From Halorussus aquaticus (lineage in GTDB: Archaea > Halobacteriota > Halobacteria > Halobacteriales > Haladaptataceae), in contig NZ_CP100400.1 of the NCBI RefSeq assembly GCF_024218795.1, positions 1,674,001 through 1,738,000 of the forward strand: a stretch of 64,000 nucleotides of DNA. Reading direction: 5' to 3'. Shown piece after piece: positions 1 through 8,850 of this stretch; the first letter of the stretch is position 1; each line of letters begins with the position of its first letter. The notes under the pieces were generated by a model. The model was not told the DNA's origin. It was given only the letters and a program-made list of their open reading frames with translations, and did no database searches. The position numbers and the translations under genes were made by a program.

Positions 1-76
1 TTTCATCGCAATTCGGGCACCGATGATATGTCTTGTGGTGTCTGACGCGGCGACCGATAGCCGACGGCCGTCGCAC
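1..76 (-). other. possible N-terminal fragment of a zinc-binding protein running off the left edge
   Basis: Reading the minus strand from a GTG at 76 toward the window edge gives an open frame of about 25 codons ending in YHRCPNCDE, a CxxC zinc-knuckle pattern common in haloarchaeal small zinc-finger proteins. An in-frame stop lies just upstream of the GTG. The fragment is too short to identify, and chance cannot be excluded. The rest of 77-131 shows no gene. Confidence 0.22.
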
Positions 77-131
77 CTCCCACTATCGGGGGAGGGTCAC
101 TGCGTAGAACTGCGAGTCGGTGAGAACGAAG

Positions 132-374
132 TCAGTCCTCGTCTTCGGCGAACAACTCGTCCACGGCCGACCGGGCCGCGAGTGCGGCGTCCTCGGCGAT
201 TTTCTCCTCGTCGGCCGCGTCCGGCGCGTTGAGGTACACGTCCACGTCGAGGACACCGTCCTCGAACGAGACGGTCACGTCGAGGTCCTTGACCGCCGAG
301 TTCGAAAGCCGAGATAATATCAGGCCTTCGGCGGCTTCGGCGGCCGTCTGGACGACTTCGTCGTCACTCGGCAT
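132..374 (-). CDS. DUF3194 family protein (prefoldin-linked)
   Basis: This 80-residue acidic protein resembles the archaeal DUF3194 family, whose members are usually encoded directly after prefoldin beta, as here. Its start at 374 abuts the prefoldin stop at 375, so the two are almost certainly cotranscribed and translationally linked. The sequence is alpha/beta with no enzyme motif. The molecular role is unknown; the conserved linkage suggests a part in chaperone or translation biology. Family assignment rests on size, composition and context. Confidence 0.8.
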   Translation of the reverse strand: MPSDDEVVQTAAEAAEGLILSRLSNSAVKDLDVTVSFEDGVLDVDVYLNAPDAADEEKIAEDAALAARSAVDELFAEDED

Positions 375-770
375 CTATGCGCCGCCGGGACCGCCGCCCA
401 TGCCCGGACCCTGGGGACCGCCGGGGCCGCCACCGAGCATGTCCTGAAGCTCCGACTGGAGGCTCTCGAACTGCTCCTGAACGCGCTCTTCCTGCTTCTC
501 GAGGGTCTCGACGCGGATTTCGAGACTGTCGACCTTCTCTTCGAGGTCGTCCTGAGCCTCGTCGAAGTCGGTCTTGACGAACAGTTCACCGACCTCTCGG
601 TACATCGTGGTGTCCTCGTCGATGTCTTCGAGTTCGTCGAGAGCGTTCTGGGCCTCGGTCAGTTGCGTCTCGGCCTGGTTCTTCTGGACGGCGACCTGCT
701 GTGCGGTCTCCTGAAGGTCCTGCAGCTCTTCGAGCTTCTCCTGCGCTTCCGGTGGCAGATTACCCTGCAT
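375..770 (-). CDS. pfdB: prefoldin subunit beta
   Basis: Prefoldin beta is a subunit of the jellyfish-shaped hexameric chaperone that captures nascent unfolded proteins and hands them to the thermosome. The 131-residue product begins [19 protein letters not shown] and has the expected two long amphipathic coiled-coil helices (about 8-50 and 70-115) joined by a short beta-hairpin region. It ends in a Gly/Pro-rich tail ([11 protein letters not shown]) typical of haloarchaeal members. An upstream in-frame extension exists, but the ATG at 770 gives the family length and N-terminus. DUF3194 follows immediately. Confidence 0.95.
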   Translation of the reverse strand: MQGNLPPEAQEKLEELQDLQETAQQVAVQKNQAETQLTEAQNALDELEDIDEDTTMYREVGELFVKTDFDEAQDDLEEKVDSLEIRVETLEKQEERVQEQFESLQSELQDMLGGGPGGPQGPGMGGGPGGA

Positions 771-922
771 ACCTACGGAGATGCGGCCCGGACAGAAAAA
801 CCCCCGCTTTCGGTTCTCGTCCGCCTCGCCGCGGTTCGGTCGCGTCGCCGCTGGGCGTGGAGACGGACCGCCCGACTCACGAACGCGGACTGCAGTTCGG
901 GCCGCGAGGGGCGACACTCGAC

Positions 923-1234
923 CTACGCCAGTCCGGACGTTCGCTCGGCGACTTCGACCAGCGACCCCCACGTGTTGCACCCCGCGCGCAGCGCCACGAG
1001 GTCGTCGGCGACGACGCGGACGACGACCGACTCGGCGTCGCGTTCCACGGTCGCGGCCGAGCGGTCGCCGTCGATTTCGCCGACCTCCTGCGCGACAGCG
1101 CGGGCCACTGCGCGGGCACGCGCAGGCGACTCGTACTCGAATCTGAGCGTCGCGTCGTGCGGTCGGCGAGACCCGTCGCTCGACGGCGGCGCGTCTCGGG
1201 GTCGGTCGTCTCTGCCTACGATTGGGTCGCCCAT
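923..1234 (-). CDS. pcc1: KEOPS complex subunit Pcc1
   Basis: Pcc1 is the small dimerising subunit of KEOPS, which with Kae1 makes the universal t6A37 modification of ANN-decoding tRNAs. The 103-residue product has a variable acidic N-terminus and then the Pcc1 alpha/beta fold (ATLRFEYES, a helix rich in ARAVARAVA, then [20 protein letters not shown] and a final helix SLVEVAERT). It starts 18 nt after the rpoP stop, in the same minus-strand operon. An internal start near codon 26 would also give a family-length protein. Confidence 0.85.
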   Translation of the reverse strand: MGDPIVGRDDRPRDAPPSSDGSRRPHDATLRFEYESPARARAVARAVAQEVGEIDGDRSAATVERDAESVVVRVVADDLVALRAGCNTWGSLVEVAERTSGLA

Positions 1235-1252
1235 AGAATAGTGAGACGGCAG

Positions 1253-1387
1253 TTACCGCACGCCGACTTCCTTCACGTCGCGGCTCCGCTCTTTCAGGAG
1301 GACGCGGTGGCCGCAGTAGGGACACCGAACGCCGCCGTACTCGTCGAGTTCCACGTCGCGCTTACACCGCGAACACTTGTAGCTCAT
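1253..1387 (-). CDS. rpoP: DNA-directed RNA polymerase subunit P (Rpo12)
   Basis: This is a 44-residue zinc-ribbon subunit of archaeal RNA polymerase, homologous to eukaryotic Rpb12. It has one CxxC pair at the N-terminus (CSRC) and a second at CPYCGHR, followed by the conserved basic segment [13 protein letters not shown]. Its ATG overlaps the stop of the L37Ae gene by 4 nt (ATGA), the usual archaeal pairing of L37Ae and RpoP. The gene is shorter than usual ORF cutoffs but unmistakable. Confidence 0.96.
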   Translation of the reverse strand: MSYKCSRCKRDVELDEYGGVRCPYCGHRVLLKERSRDVKEVGVR

Positions 1388-1665
1388 TCTTCGTCTTCGC
1401 CGAGAGCGGCCCGGATGGAGCGTTTGACCGTCCGACCGGCGGGCGTCTCGGGACGGTAGGTGCCACCGGCGTACTTGTAGCCGCACTTGCCGCACTGCCA
1501 GATTCCAGTTCCCTGCCGGTCCACGTCGTCGGTACCGCACTCGGGGCAGGTGTGGTCGTCGTTCATGTCGCTCTCTATCTCGGCGACGCGCTTGCGGGCG
1601 ACACGCCCGTATCGCGCCCCGAATCGACCGGCACTGCCGGTTCGACTCTTGGTTCGGTCGGCCAT
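1384..1665 (-). CDS. rpl37ae: 50S ribosomal protein L37Ae
   Basis: This is a 93-residue large-subunit ribosomal protein with a C4 zinc ribbon ([22 protein letters not shown]). It begins with the basic [20 protein letters not shown] typical of L37Ae (eL43). The C-terminal segment includes [23 protein letters not shown]. It is first in the operon with rpoP (4-nt overlap) and pcc1, linking translation, transcription and tRNA modification. Confidence 0.96.
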   Translation of the reverse strand: MADRTKSRTGSAGRFGARYGRVARKRVAEIESDMNDDHTCPECGTDDVDRQGTGIWQCGKCGYKYAGGTYRPETPAGRTVKRSIRAALGEDEE

Positions 1666-1740
1666 AGTACTGCGAATTTACTCCGGGGCGCTGATAAAGC
1701 CTTTGAGTTCGGGCCGGTCGCGCGAGGACGCGACCGTCTG

Positions 1741-1911
1741 TCACTCCTCGTCGTCGCGCCACGGCGGGTTGAACAACTCGTGACCGATGACCGCGAGCGA
1801 GACCACCATCCCGGCGATAGCGCCCGGCAACCCGGTGAGTTGGCCCACCAGAAACCCTCCCCCGGAGAGCAGCGGTATCAACGCGAGGACCGCGTCGTAG
1901 TGGCTGACCAT
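1741..1911 (-). CDS. small two-helix membrane protein
   Basis: A 56-residue product starts [19 protein letters not shown], with two hydrophobic segments (about 8-28 and 30-46) and the acidic tail [10 protein letters not shown]. It lies 75 nt upstream of the L37Ae gene on the same strand. I chose the ATG at 1911 because a longer in-frame extension (to 2046) has unlike composition and AT-rich promoter-like DNA (TTAGATATAATTACG at 1919-1933) sits just upstream. Small membrane proteins of this shape are common in haloarchaea; function is unknown. Confidence 0.7.
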   Translation of the reverse strand: MVSHYDAVLALIPLLSGGGFLVGQLTGLPGAIAGMVVSLAVIGHELFNPPWRDDEE

Positions 1912-2111
1912 TGCGTAATTAGATATAATTACGAGGGTCAAGAAGCTTGGGGCTTCGAATCGGCCCCGTCGAGTCGCGTCGTTGGTCGGACCCGAGACTC
2001 GGAACGGAAAAGTCCGGGACAAAAGTACCGGCCGCGGCGATTGCACCGAGGACTCCCGCGTCGCCTCGGCCTACTGCCGGTCGGTCTCGACCTGTTGCAG
2101 ACACCGTCGGC

Positions 2112-2846
2112 CTACTGCAGGTCGGCCTCGGCGAGCGCGTCGTTGAGGTCGGCGCGCACCTGCTCGCCGCGCTCGCGGTCCATCGCGGTAGTGACGACCC
2201 GGTTCTCCTGCACGGACGACCCGTCACGCAGGAGCAGGCGGACGTTCCCGTTCTCGTCGGCGCGGGTCGCCTTCGCGCGCACCCCGGTTCGACTGCCCGA
2301 CCCGCCCGCGTCGATGGGACCGGGGATGATCTTCTTGACGTGCGGGTGGCCCGCGACGGTCTGGATGGCGGTCCGACCCGCCCGGTTGCCGATGAGCGTC
2401 GAGTGACTCCCGCCCAACTTCTCGGCCGGAGCGGTCTCGACGACCTCCAGCGCGCGGTCGCCCCGGCGCGCGAGGACGGTCTCGACGGGACTCTCGTCGT
2501 CGTCGGTCCCGTTGCTCACGCGATAGAACGAGTAGTGGAGTTGGTCGCGGGTCGCCCGGAGGACGTCTCGGTCGCCCGCGGCGTACACCTCCTCGGGGCG
2601 CTTGCGCCGGACCTCGTCGGCGACCCGGCCCGCGAAGTTGCGGAGTTCGACCACGCCCTCCTCGCCGCCGTCCTCCGGCGTGGTCGTCACGTGCGTCTCG
2701 CCGACGACCTCCTCGTCGTCGAGCATCGTCAGCGTCGCGCGGTCGCGGGCGAGTTCCAGCACCACGGCGTCGGCGTTCGGTGCCCGACAGACCAGACAGT
2801 AGTCGCCCGGTCGTTCGAGGGCGGAGCCGCAGTGCCGACACTCCAT
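2112..2846 (-). CDS. DUF2103 family predicted metal-binding protein
   Basis: The 244-residue protein opens with a zinc ribbon (CRHCGSALERPGDYCLVCR, residues 3-20) and carries the DUF2103-type core GGSHSTLIGNRAGRTAIQTVAGHPHVKKIIPG around residues 145-175, which has conserved His residues. The C-terminal part (LLLRDGSSVQENRVVTTA) looks like a small beta domain, so nucleic-acid binding is possible. It is monocistronic, flanked by small genes. The family name comes from recognition of the core motif; the biochemical role is unknown. Confidence 0.75.
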   Translation of the reverse strand: MECRHCGSALERPGDYCLVCRAPNADAVVLELARDRATLTMLDDEEVVGETHVTTTPEDGGEEGVVELRNFAGRVADEVRRKRPEEVYAAGDRDVLRATRDQLHYSFYRVSNGTDDDESPVETVLARRGDRALEVVETAPAEKLGGSHSTLIGNRAGRTAIQTVAGHPHVKKIIPGPIDAGGSGSRTGVRAKATRADENGNVRLLLRDGSSVQENRVVTTAMDRERGEQVRADLNDALAEADLQ

Positions 2847-2987
2847 GGTCGGACCTAACTCGGGTGCGGGTTTAATCTCCGTGCTTTCGACCGGCAGATT
2901 CGCGTCTCCCGGTGACGGTCGTCACTCCACGGGACCGTCTCGCGGTTGCCGGTTCGATCGGTCGCCCAATCGTCAGTTCTCCGTCGT

Positions 2988-3374
2988 CTACTCTCGCTCT
3001 GTGGTGTCCGTCTCCGTCACCGACGCGGTCGCTCCCGTGGTCTCGACGCCGGTCGCGGGGAGTTCGGTACCGCAGTTCTGACAGTAACTCGCGTCCGGTG
3101 CGACCGACGCACCGCACTCGGGGCAGGCCGTGCCCTCGCGGAGGACCTGCCGCCGGGAGTCGTTGAGATACTTGTACCCGCCGTAGACGAGGTTGACGAG
3201 GCCGAACGACCACCATCCCGTCAGGATTGCCAGAATCAAGTGGACGCCGAGGCTCCCGAGGTTGCGCTTGACGAGGACGACGCGCTCGGGCGTCTCGGAC
3301 TCGATTCGCCACCCGTCGGCGATGGCGTCGTCTATCCGTCGCTGGAGGCGCTCGCTCCTGTTGGCGTAGCTCAT
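2988..3374 (-). CDS. membrane-anchored zinc-ribbon protein
   Basis: The 128-residue product from ATG at 3374 (a TTG at 3380 would add two residues) has an N-terminal soluble segment and a hydrophobic hairpin (LGVHLILAILTGWWSFGLVN, about 43-62). A zinc ribbon follows (CPECGASVAPDASYCQNCG, about 84-103), then a Ser/Thr/Glu-rich tail. This membrane-plus-zinc-ribbon architecture recurs in haloarchaea with no assigned function. A second protein of similar layout is encoded at 49558-50010. Confidence 0.75.
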   Translation of the reverse strand: MSYANRSERLQRRIDDAIADGWRIESETPERVVLVKRNLGSLGVHLILAILTGWWSFGLVNLVYGGYKYLNDSRRQVLREGTACPECGASVAPDASYCQNCGTELPATGVETTGATASVTETDTTERE

Positions 3375-3461
3375 CTCCAATCGGGTACGACGGCTTCGGG
3401 GATATGGTTTGAGGCCTCGGCCGACGGAAAGTCGCCCGTCTCGTGTCGGAGAACCGCTGCG

Positions 3462-4799
3462 CTACTCCTCGGCGGGGTCGTTCTTCATGAACTCCCGGAG
3501 CACCACCGTGGCGTACGACCCCTTCGGGAGCGTGAAGTCGAAGCCCACCGCGTCCTCGTCCTCGCGGTCGATTTCGAGGTCGGTCCGGACCAGAATCGCC
3601 CGCCGCGTCCCGGTCGAGTGGAACTCCCCGGGGAGGTCGAAGTCCGCGGGTTCGAGGTCCAACTCGTCCAGCACCTCGCGCTCGATTTCGCCGGGTTCCC
3701 CGTCGGCGAGTTCGGTCTCGGTCCCCACGAGCGGAGCGGTCACGAATGCCCGGCCGCGCTCGCAGTGGCGCGTGACCGTCTCGACGCGGCGCTCGGTGAC
3801 TCGCTGTTCGCGGTCGGGGTCCGGCAGGGTCACGCCGTCCACCTCCTCGGCGAAGCAGGCCACGTCGCCCGCGACCGGCCGGTCGAACGGAAGCCCTCGC
3901 TCCAGTCGCTCGCTCAGTATCTCGTTGTAGGCGTACGACTGGGCGGCGTTGACGAACAGGCGCTGGAGGTTCGAGGGCACGGCTTCGAGCGCCGCCCGGA
4001 AGTCCTCGGGGCGGTCGCCGCCGGACTCGACCAACTGATTGGCCATCGCGCGCTCGAAGCCGAGCCGCGCGGGGACGGCGTCGAGCGCGGCCTGCCAGTC
4101 GCGCTCCTCGAAGGCGTCGGCGGCCTCCCGGCGGGCGCGCTGACTCCCCTCGGGTTCGGTCTCGTAGGGGTTGGCGACGTAGGCGCGGACCGCCTCCTCC
4201 CACTCGCCGCGGACGACGTGGAGACCCACGTCGTGGGTGACGGGCCGCCGACTGCCGAACCGCTGCTGGCCGAAGAAGTTCGGAACCCCGAGCGGACTCC
4301 CCGACCACTCGACCAGTTCGTCGCGCACCGGCTCGGCGTTGTCCGGGTTCTCGGCGTCCCGGACCGCGATTTCGAACTCGTTGCCCGCGAGATCGCCGAA
4401 CTCCAGTCCGCGTCCCGCCCGGCCCAGCACCTCGATGTCTGCCTCGTAGATGGACACGTCCGCGAGGTCCGACGGGTCCACCTTCCGGAGGGTGAACAAC
4501 TGGGTCGTGACGGCGTACTTGTCCTTGGTTCCGGCCCACGAGACGCGCTCGCGGCTGATTCCCAGCGCGTCCGAGAGGCGCTTGGCGAAGTCGTTGGTGT
4601 CCCACTCCCGGAGGGTCGCCCGGACCACGAGGTGGGGGTACGCCGCGGGGTCGGCGTCGGCCGGTTCGGTGTCGAACCGCTCGACCTCCCGAACCCGGAA
4701 ATCCTCCGGCGACGCCCGGAGACGGCCGCCGGTGCCGTCGCTCTCGCTGACGAAGTGTTCGATGCCGACCGCCCGCTCGACTGGGTACGCCTCGCGCAT
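3462..4799 (-). CDS. truD: tRNA pseudouridine(13) synthase TruD
   Basis: TruD isomerises U13 in certain tRNAs to pseudouridine. The 445-residue protein contains the TruD active-site segment [14 protein letters not shown], with the catalytic aspartate at about residue 93. The family motif [19 protein letters not shown] lies near residue 175, and the insertion domain typical of archaeal members lies in the second half. Length matches archaeal TruD (about 420-450). It is monocistronic; downstream is the protein at 2988-3374, upstream a long gene-free repeat region. Confidence 0.95.
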   Translation of the reverse strand: MREAYPVERAVGIEHFVSESDGTGGRLRASPEDFRVREVERFDTEPADADPAAYPHLVVRATLREWDTNDFAKRLSDALGISRERVSWAGTKDKYAVTTQLFTLRKVDPSDLADVSIYEADIEVLGRAGRGLEFGDLAGNEFEIAVRDAENPDNAEPVRDELVEWSGSPLGVPNFFGQQRFGSRRPVTHDVGLHVVRGEWEEAVRAYVANPYETEPEGSQRARREAADAFEERDWQAALDAVPARLGFERAMANQLVESGGDRPEDFRAALEAVPSNLQRLFVNAAQSYAYNEILSERLERGLPFDRPVAGDVACFAEEVDGVTLPDPDREQRVTERRVETVTRHCERGRAFVTAPLVGTETELADGEPGEIEREVLDELDLEPADFDLPGEFHSTGTRRAILVRTDLEIDREDEDAVGFDFTLPKGSYATVVLREFMKNDPAEE

Positions 4800-4904
4800 T
4801 CGACCGTGCTTGGTGGTCGGGGCGCTTGTATCTGACTTCCTGCGACGAGTAAGCGTCGGACGGAGTGATGGTTTCTAGACGGACGAGACGCCTTCCGTGT
4901 CCCC

Positions 4905-5110
4905 GAAAGCCCCCACCCGGTCGCGGTCGCTCAGCGACATATCCTCCGCTCACTCCGTTCTCTCCGGATAGGGGTCGCTGAGACGACTAAACGTTGCGCG
5001 ACCGGGCGGCCCCTTTATCCAGCCCACCGCAACGTGACCGCAGACCTCGAACCTCCCCAACCGCCTGCGGTCCTCGCTTCGCTGCGGTCCTCGTCCCTCG
5101 CGCGGTTTGG
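4905..5110 (-). repeat. structured GC-rich intergenic repeat, copy A
   Basis: Read on the minus strand from 5110 to 4905, this copy has an upstream half (GGTTGGGGAGG ... CTGCGGT ... TTGCGGT, about 5030-5110) and a structured half ending GGGGGCTTTC. The structured half folds into a nested hairpin. It has a 10-bp outer stem (4916-4925 with 4997-5006), an 8-bp middle stem (4931-4938 with 4974-4981, perfect) and a 5-bp inner stem (4940-4944 with 4966-4970). The same layout occurs in copy B with a different outer-stem sequence that still pairs, which points to selection on RNA or cruciform structure. Confidence 0.6.
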
Positions 5111-5190
5111 CGCGGCACGAAGGCCGCGCCTGCACGCGCCAGTAGTGAACCATCCCCCGAGCGACGACTGATTCACCGGACCACACGGGG

Positions 5191-5317
5191 TGGACTGAAA
5201 GGGGCCGCGTGCTCGCAGGCCTCCGGCCCGTGGTCGTCTCGGCGACCCCTATCCGAGGCGAACGTCAGTGAGCCGAGGATATGTCGGCGAGCGACTGCGA
5301 GCACGCGGGGGCTTTCT
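5191..5317 (+). repeat. structured GC-rich intergenic repeat, copy B
   Basis: This plus-strand copy starts GGACTGAAAGGGGCC and ends GGGGGCTTTC. The outer stem is 11 bp (GCGTGCTCGCA at 5207-5217 with TGCGAGCACGC at 5296-5306), a different sequence from copy A but fully paired. The middle stem carries one mismatch. The inner stem TATCC/GGATA (5250-5254 with 5277-5281) continues through a tandem GA/GA mismatch into GGC/GCC. The element lies just downstream of pth2 in the opposite orientation. Confidence 0.6.
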
Positions 5318-5387
5318 AAACCACCTTCACGCCGCGGGTATCCGCTATCTACGACACACCGAACTGACGACCGTACGCTACGAGAAT

Positions 5388-5726
5388 CTAGTACAGCGAG
5401 AGGTGGCCCGTCACCTTGTCCACGAGGTCGTCGTCGGCCGGGCCGACCGCCAGCGCCGTGACCGTGCCGGGGTCGAGTTGGGTGTGGCCCGCGTCGCGGA
5501 CGACGGCGTGAGGCAGGCCCTCCGCCCGGGCCTTCTCGGCGAGTTCGAAGAGTTCGTCCTCGCCGTTCCCCTTCACGACGACCTTCTTCTGGCCTTCGCC
5601 CTTCCATCGCTTTCGAGTCTTCGTCCCGGTGTCCTCGTAGGCCGACAGCGAGGCGTGGGCGACTTGCGCGGCGAGTTTCCCTTGGCCCATGCCGAGGTCG
5701 GCGCGGGCGACGATGGTCTGCTTCAT
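5388..5726 (-). CDS. pth2: peptidyl-tRNA hydrolase, archaeal Pth2 type
   Basis: Pth2 cleaves the ester bond of peptidyl-tRNA released from stalled ribosomes. The 112-residue product from ATG at 5726 starts [26 protein letters not shown], the diagnostic Pth2 N-terminus with the catalytic-site lysine and glutamine/histidine region. It ends [26 protein letters not shown], the conserved family C-terminus. Length agrees with archaeal orthologues (112-120). In-frame upstream codons exist but lack Pth2 similarity. Confidence 0.95.
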   Translation of the reverse strand: MKQTIVARADLGMGQGKLAAQVAHASLSAYEDTGTKTRKRWKGEGQKKVVVKGNGEDELFELAEKARAEGLPHAVVRDAGHTQLDPGTVTALAVGPADDDLVDKVTGHLSLY

Positions 5727-5827
5727 GGCTCCTCGGACGGCCCGCGGGAATAAATCGGTGGCTACTCCCGCCCGGAAAACGACACCGTAACGACAGAAAT
5801 ATCGGGTCGCGCTCCGGGCGTTCTCGC

Positions 5828-6553
5828 ATGGTCCCCACTCCGCTCTTCCGTCCGGACGAGTTCTTCGCCGAGCGCGCGCCGAACCTGAACCTCGCTCGCG
5901 CCGCGGCGGTCGTCCTCGTCGTCGCGCTGGTCTCCACGGCAGTCGTCGGCGCGTTCGGGTGGACGCTCGCACAGCGACTCACCGCCACGGCCGAGATACC
6001 CAACGAGCAGCGCCCGCCCGACTGGGTCTGCGAGAACGAGGCGGGCACCGAGGCCGAGGAGATGGTGCAGCAAGGCTGTGACGAACCGGAGCAGAAGACC
6101 GTGGTCGTCGGCGACCTGCTGTGGAGCGCGTTCACCGAGCGCCTCCCGCTGGTGTTCGTCGGCGTCCTCCTCGGGTGGCCGCTGGTCGCGCTCGGTCTCC
6201 ACGTCGCCTCCGCGCTGATGGGCGGACGGGGGTCGTTCCTCGACACCCTCGCGGTCGCCGGGTGGGGCATGCTGCCGAGCGCGGTGCAGGCGGTCGTCGG
6301 GTTCGGCTTCATGTACGCCGCGCTCGGCGGCATCGACCTCGCGGCGTCGGACCCCGAGATGCTGGCGTCCCAGATACGGTCGCTGAGCCAGCGCGTCCGG
6401 GGCGACACCGTGGCCCTCTCGCTGGCCGGGGCGTGCTGGCAGGGGTACGTCTGGACGTTCGGACTGAAACGCGCCCGCGACCTCTCGACCGGCGGGGCGG
6501 CGGTCGCGGGCGGCGGCGTCGCGTTCGTCGGGTTCCTGCTGAGCGCGTTCTAA
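5828..6553 (+). CDS. Yip1-family integral membrane protein
   Basis: The 241-residue protein has five or so hydrophobic segments (about 23-45, 105-130, 140-170, 193-212, 222-241) and an extracytoplasmic loop containing two cysteines ([17 protein letters not shown]). It begins [13 protein letters not shown], as in haloarchaeal Yip1-like membrane proteins. The family is a multi-spanning domain of unclear function; transport of a specific substrate cannot be inferred. It is monocistronic, followed by the dcd promoter. Confidence 0.75.
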   Translation: MVPTPLFRPDEFFAERAPNLNLARAAAVVLVVALVSTAVVGAFGWTLAQRLTATAEIPNEQRPPDWVCENEAGTEAEEMVQQGCDEPEQKTVVVGDLLWSAFTERLPLVFVGVLLGWPLVALGLHVASALMGGRGSFLDTLAVAGWGMLPSAVQAVVGFGFMYAALGGIDLAASDPEMLASQIRSLSQRVRGDTVALSLAGACWQGYVWTFGLKRARDLSTGGAAVAGGGVAFVGFLLSAF

Positions 6554-6561
6554 CAGACCGG

Positions 6562-6570
6562 TTCATTTAG
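6562..6570 (+). promoter_or_regulatory. TATA box of dcd-thiR
   Basis: TCATTTAGG lies about 28 bp upstream of the dcd ATG at 6595, the spacing expected for a leaderless haloarchaeal transcript. It would drive the overlapping dcd-thiR pair. Confidence 0.5.
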
Positions 6571-6594
6571 GCACCTCGGGGCTAACTCCCGAGT

Positions 6595-7200
6595 ATGATA
6601 CTCTCGGACGCCGACATCCTCGACCGAATGGAGGCTGGCGACCTCGTGGTCGAACCGCTGGACGACCCCGACCTCCAGATTCAACCCGCGAGCGTGGACC
6701 TGCGACTCGGCCGCGAGTTTCTGGAGTTCCAGCGCACCAACATCCCTTGCATCCACCCGGACAGCGAACAGGAGGTCTCGGAGTACGTCACCGAGACCCA
6801 CGTGGACGAGGGCGACGAGTTCATCCTCCACCCGGGCGACTTCGTGCTGGGGACGACCCGCGAACGCGTCGAGATTCCGCCGGACCTGTTGGCCCACGTC
6901 GAGGGGCGGTCGTCGTTCGGCCGCCTCGCGGTCGTCATCCACGCCACCGCGGGCGTCGTGGACCCGGGGTACTGCGGCCAGATAACCCTCGAACTCTCGA
7001 ACCTGGGCACCGCCCCGGTTGCGCTCACGCCCGGGACCCGCATCTCCCAACTCATCTTCACCGAACTCAAGAGCGCGTCGGACCGCCCGTACGGGGCCGA
7101 CCGCGGGTCGAAGTATCAGGACCAGTCGGGACCGCAGGCCTCGAAGATCGGCGGCGACGAGGAGTTCGGCGGCGACCAGAAGTCGGGTGAACACAGATGA
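6595..7200 (+). CDS. dcd: dCTP deaminase
   Basis: Dcd converts dCTP to dUTP, feeding dUMP and thymidylate synthesis. The 201-residue sequence has the trimeric dUTPase-like fold with [13 protein letters not shown] near residue 28 and the catalytic segment [25 protein letters not shown] (about residues 101-125). The C-terminus is a longer acidic, Gly-rich tail, as in haloarchaeal forms. Whether it also has dUTPase activity cannot be read from sequence. The stop overlaps the thiR start by 4 nt, so the two are cotranscribed. Confidence 0.94.
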   Translation: MILSDADILDRMEAGDLVVEPLDDPDLQIQPASVDLRLGREFLEFQRTNIPCIHPDSEQEVSEYVTETHVDEGDEFILHPGDFVLGTTRERVEIPPDLLAHVEGRSSFGRLAVVIHATAGVVDPGYCGQITLELSNLGTAPVALTPGTRISQLIFTELKSASDRPYGADRGSKYQDQSGPQASKIGGDEEFGGDQKSGEHR

Positions 7201-8096
7201 GGTTCGCGGAGGAGATAGTGGTCGAGGAGTTCCTCCCCACCGTCCGCTCGATGCTGGCCGAGGACCTGCGCGACCGGGGCCTGACTCAGAGCGAGGTCGC
7301 GGACCTGCTCGGCATCAGTCAGAGCGCGGTGTCGAAGTACGCCAACGGCGAGGTCGAGCGCAACGAGCGCATCCTCGCGGACGAGCGCGTCCGGAACCTC
7401 GTCGCCCGGGTCGGCGAGGGACTGGCCGAGGACACGATGAGTCGGGTCGAGGCGCTGGTCGAAATCGAGATTCTGATTCGGCGACTGGAGAAGCGCGACC
7501 TCGTCGCGGAGATTCACGAGGCGGAGATGCCCGAACTCGCGGGCCACGGCGGCGACTTCGACGTTCACGACCCGGAGGGCGAACTCCGGGTGACCGAGCG
7601 CGTCCGGTCGTCGCTCCGCCGGGGCCTGACCATCGTCGAGAGCGCCAGCGGGTTCGCGTCGCTCATCCCGGCGGTCGGGTCGAACCTCTGTGAGTGTACG
7701 CCCGACGCCGACGGCATCGACGACGTGGCGGGCGTCCCCGGCCGCATCTTCGACGTGAAAGGTCAGACGACCGTCCCCTCGGAACCCGAGTTCGGCGTGA
7801 GCGAACACGTCGCCTCGCTACTGCTCGCGGCCCGCCGGAACGGAAGCGACGCGCGGGCGGCGCTCAACGTCCGCTACGACCCGGACATCGTCGCGGCGCT
7901 CGAAGCGGACGGTCACGAGGCGGCCGAGTTCGACGCGGAGTACGACGATTTGGACGCGGTGCTCGGCGCGGTCCTCGGCGAACACCCGGACGCGACCGTC
8001 CTCTACCACACCGGCGGCTACGGCATCGAACCCATCGTCTACCTTCTCGGCGACGACGCCGAGGCGGTCGCGGAGATGGCCCGGAGTCTGCTCTGA
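7197..8096 (+). CDS. thiR: thiamine-responsive HTH-ThiN regulator (ThiR-like)
   Basis: The 299-residue protein joins an N-terminal helix-turn-helix (about 22-58, [24 protein letters not shown]) to a C-terminal ThiN-like domain (about 125-299, containing [20 protein letters not shown] and [20 protein letters not shown]). ThiN domains bind or make thiamine phosphates. In haloarchaea this HTH-ThiN fusion (ThiR) is a repressor of thiamine biosynthesis genes, so the thi4 gene 5 kb away is a candidate target. An alternative is a dual regulator/enzyme, but DNA binding is strongly indicated. It overlaps dcd. Confidence 0.85.
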   Translation: MRFAEEIVVEEFLPTVRSMLAEDLRDRGLTQSEVADLLGISQSAVSKYANGEVERNERILADERVRNLVARVGEGLAEDTMSRVEALVEIEILIRRLEKRDLVAEIHEAEMPELAGHGGDFDVHDPEGELRVTERVRSSLRRGLTIVESASGFASLIPAVGSNLCECTPDADGIDDVAGVPGRIFDVKGQTTVPSEPEFGVSEHVASLLLAARRNGSDARAALNVRYDPDIVAALEADGHEAAEFDAEYDDLDAVLGAVLGEHPDATVLYHTGGYGIEPIVYLLGDDAEAVAEMARSLL

Positions 8097-8130
8097 GTCG
8101 CGGACGGACCGCTCGAAAATCCGGTTCTCG

Positions 8131-8376
8131 CTACTCTCGGGGCCGGGTCCGCAGCAGAATCTCGTCGTCTCTCTCGTCTATCCAGTCGGCCCGGAGCGCG
8201 TAGGCGTCCTCGTCGGCCTCGTGGCTCCCCCAGTCGAGTTTGGCCTTCAGTTCCTCGGTCAGACTGGGTTCGGGTTCGACGTAGGCGGTCCCGTCCCGCA
8301 CTTCGGTGACGACGCCTATCTTCTCGCGGTCGGCGTCGAACACGGACGCGCTTTCGTCTTCTTCGGTGAACTCCAT
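8131..8376 (-). CDS. PRC-barrel-like small protein (paralogue 1)
   Basis: An 81-residue acidic protein with a PRC-barrel-like beta pattern (DREKIGVVTEVRDGTAYVEP). It aligns along its length with the product at 8504-8746 (shared TEE/DE start, GxVxxVxxGxAxV core, EELKAKLDWGS versus EEMQTRLPQGS, and DDEILL versus DEEIVL). Such proteins are widespread in haloarchaea, with no defined role. Confidence 0.7.
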   Translation of the reverse strand: MEFTEEDESASVFDADREKIGVVTEVRDGTAYVEPEPSLTEELKAKLDWGSHEADEDAYALRADWIDERDDEILLRTRPRE

Positions 8377-8503
8377 ATCCTGCGTTCGACGTACCCGGTG
8401 AAGACGACTGCGGCCCCCGGACGCGAGCGGTTGACGTGACGAACTGCGGCAGTACGGACGCGGAGAATGCTCCCGCCACTGTCTCGGGAGTCCCGTCCGG
8501 GAC

Positions 8504-8746
8504 TCACTCCGAGACGTCCAGCACGATTTCCTCGTCGGTAATCTCGGCGACGCTCTCGTCGTGGACCGCGTAGGTGGTCTCGTCGATGCTTCCCTGCGGG
8601 AGGCGAGTCTGCATCTCCTCGACGGTCTCCTCGTCGGCGGTGACGTGTGCCGCGCCGTGGTGTACGTCCACGACCGTCCCCATCTCGGTTCCGTCGCGGT
8701 CCACGACGCGCTTGTCCACCTCGTCCTCGGTGAGCGCGACTGTCAT
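8504..8746 (-). CDS. PRC-barrel-like small protein (paralogue 2)
   Basis: An 80-residue acidic protein from ATG at 8746 (MTVALTEDEVDKRVVDRDG). It is a tandem paralogue of the product at 8131-8376, with the same strand order and the core GTVVDVHHGAAHVTADEE. The pair are 127 bp apart on the same strand, suggesting local duplication. The in-frame region upstream of 8746 is arginine-rich and unlike haloarchaeal protein, so the ATG is preferred. Confidence 0.72.
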   Translation of the reverse strand: MTVALTEDEVDKRVVDRDGTEMGTVVDVHHGAAHVTADEETVEEMQTRLPQGSIDETTYAVHDESVAEITDEEIVLDVSE

Positions 8747-8850
8747 GACGACGGCGGTACGACGCGGCGGTCCTTCACGCCACCGGCCGTCCGATTCGCT
8801 TCCGATTGGCGGCCTCACCGTTTTGTCGCCGGAGGTGGTAGGGAGTAGCC

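Larger units (their letters stand above)
4800..5387. other. 588-bp gene-free stretch with two inverted structured repeats
   Basis: No credible coding sequence lies between truD and pth2. The stretch holds two copies of a structured GC-rich element in opposite orientation (listed separately at 4905-5110 and 5191-5317). Between them is the linker 5111-5190. The flanking 4800-4904 and 5318-5387 contain only short AT-rich spots that could be promoters for truD or terminators for pth2. Confidence 0.7.

Noticed and set aside
2872..4953. 693-codon minus-strand open frame overlapping truD
   Set aside because: It is out of frame with TruD on the same strand, extremely Arg/Pro/Gly-rich and unlike acidic haloarchaeal proteins; an artefact of high GC.
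5239..5290. kink-turn (L7Ae site) in repeat copy B
   Set aside because: Tandem GA mismatches are present, but the three-nucleotide bulge with flanking C-stem is not correctly placed, and copy A lacks the GA pair.
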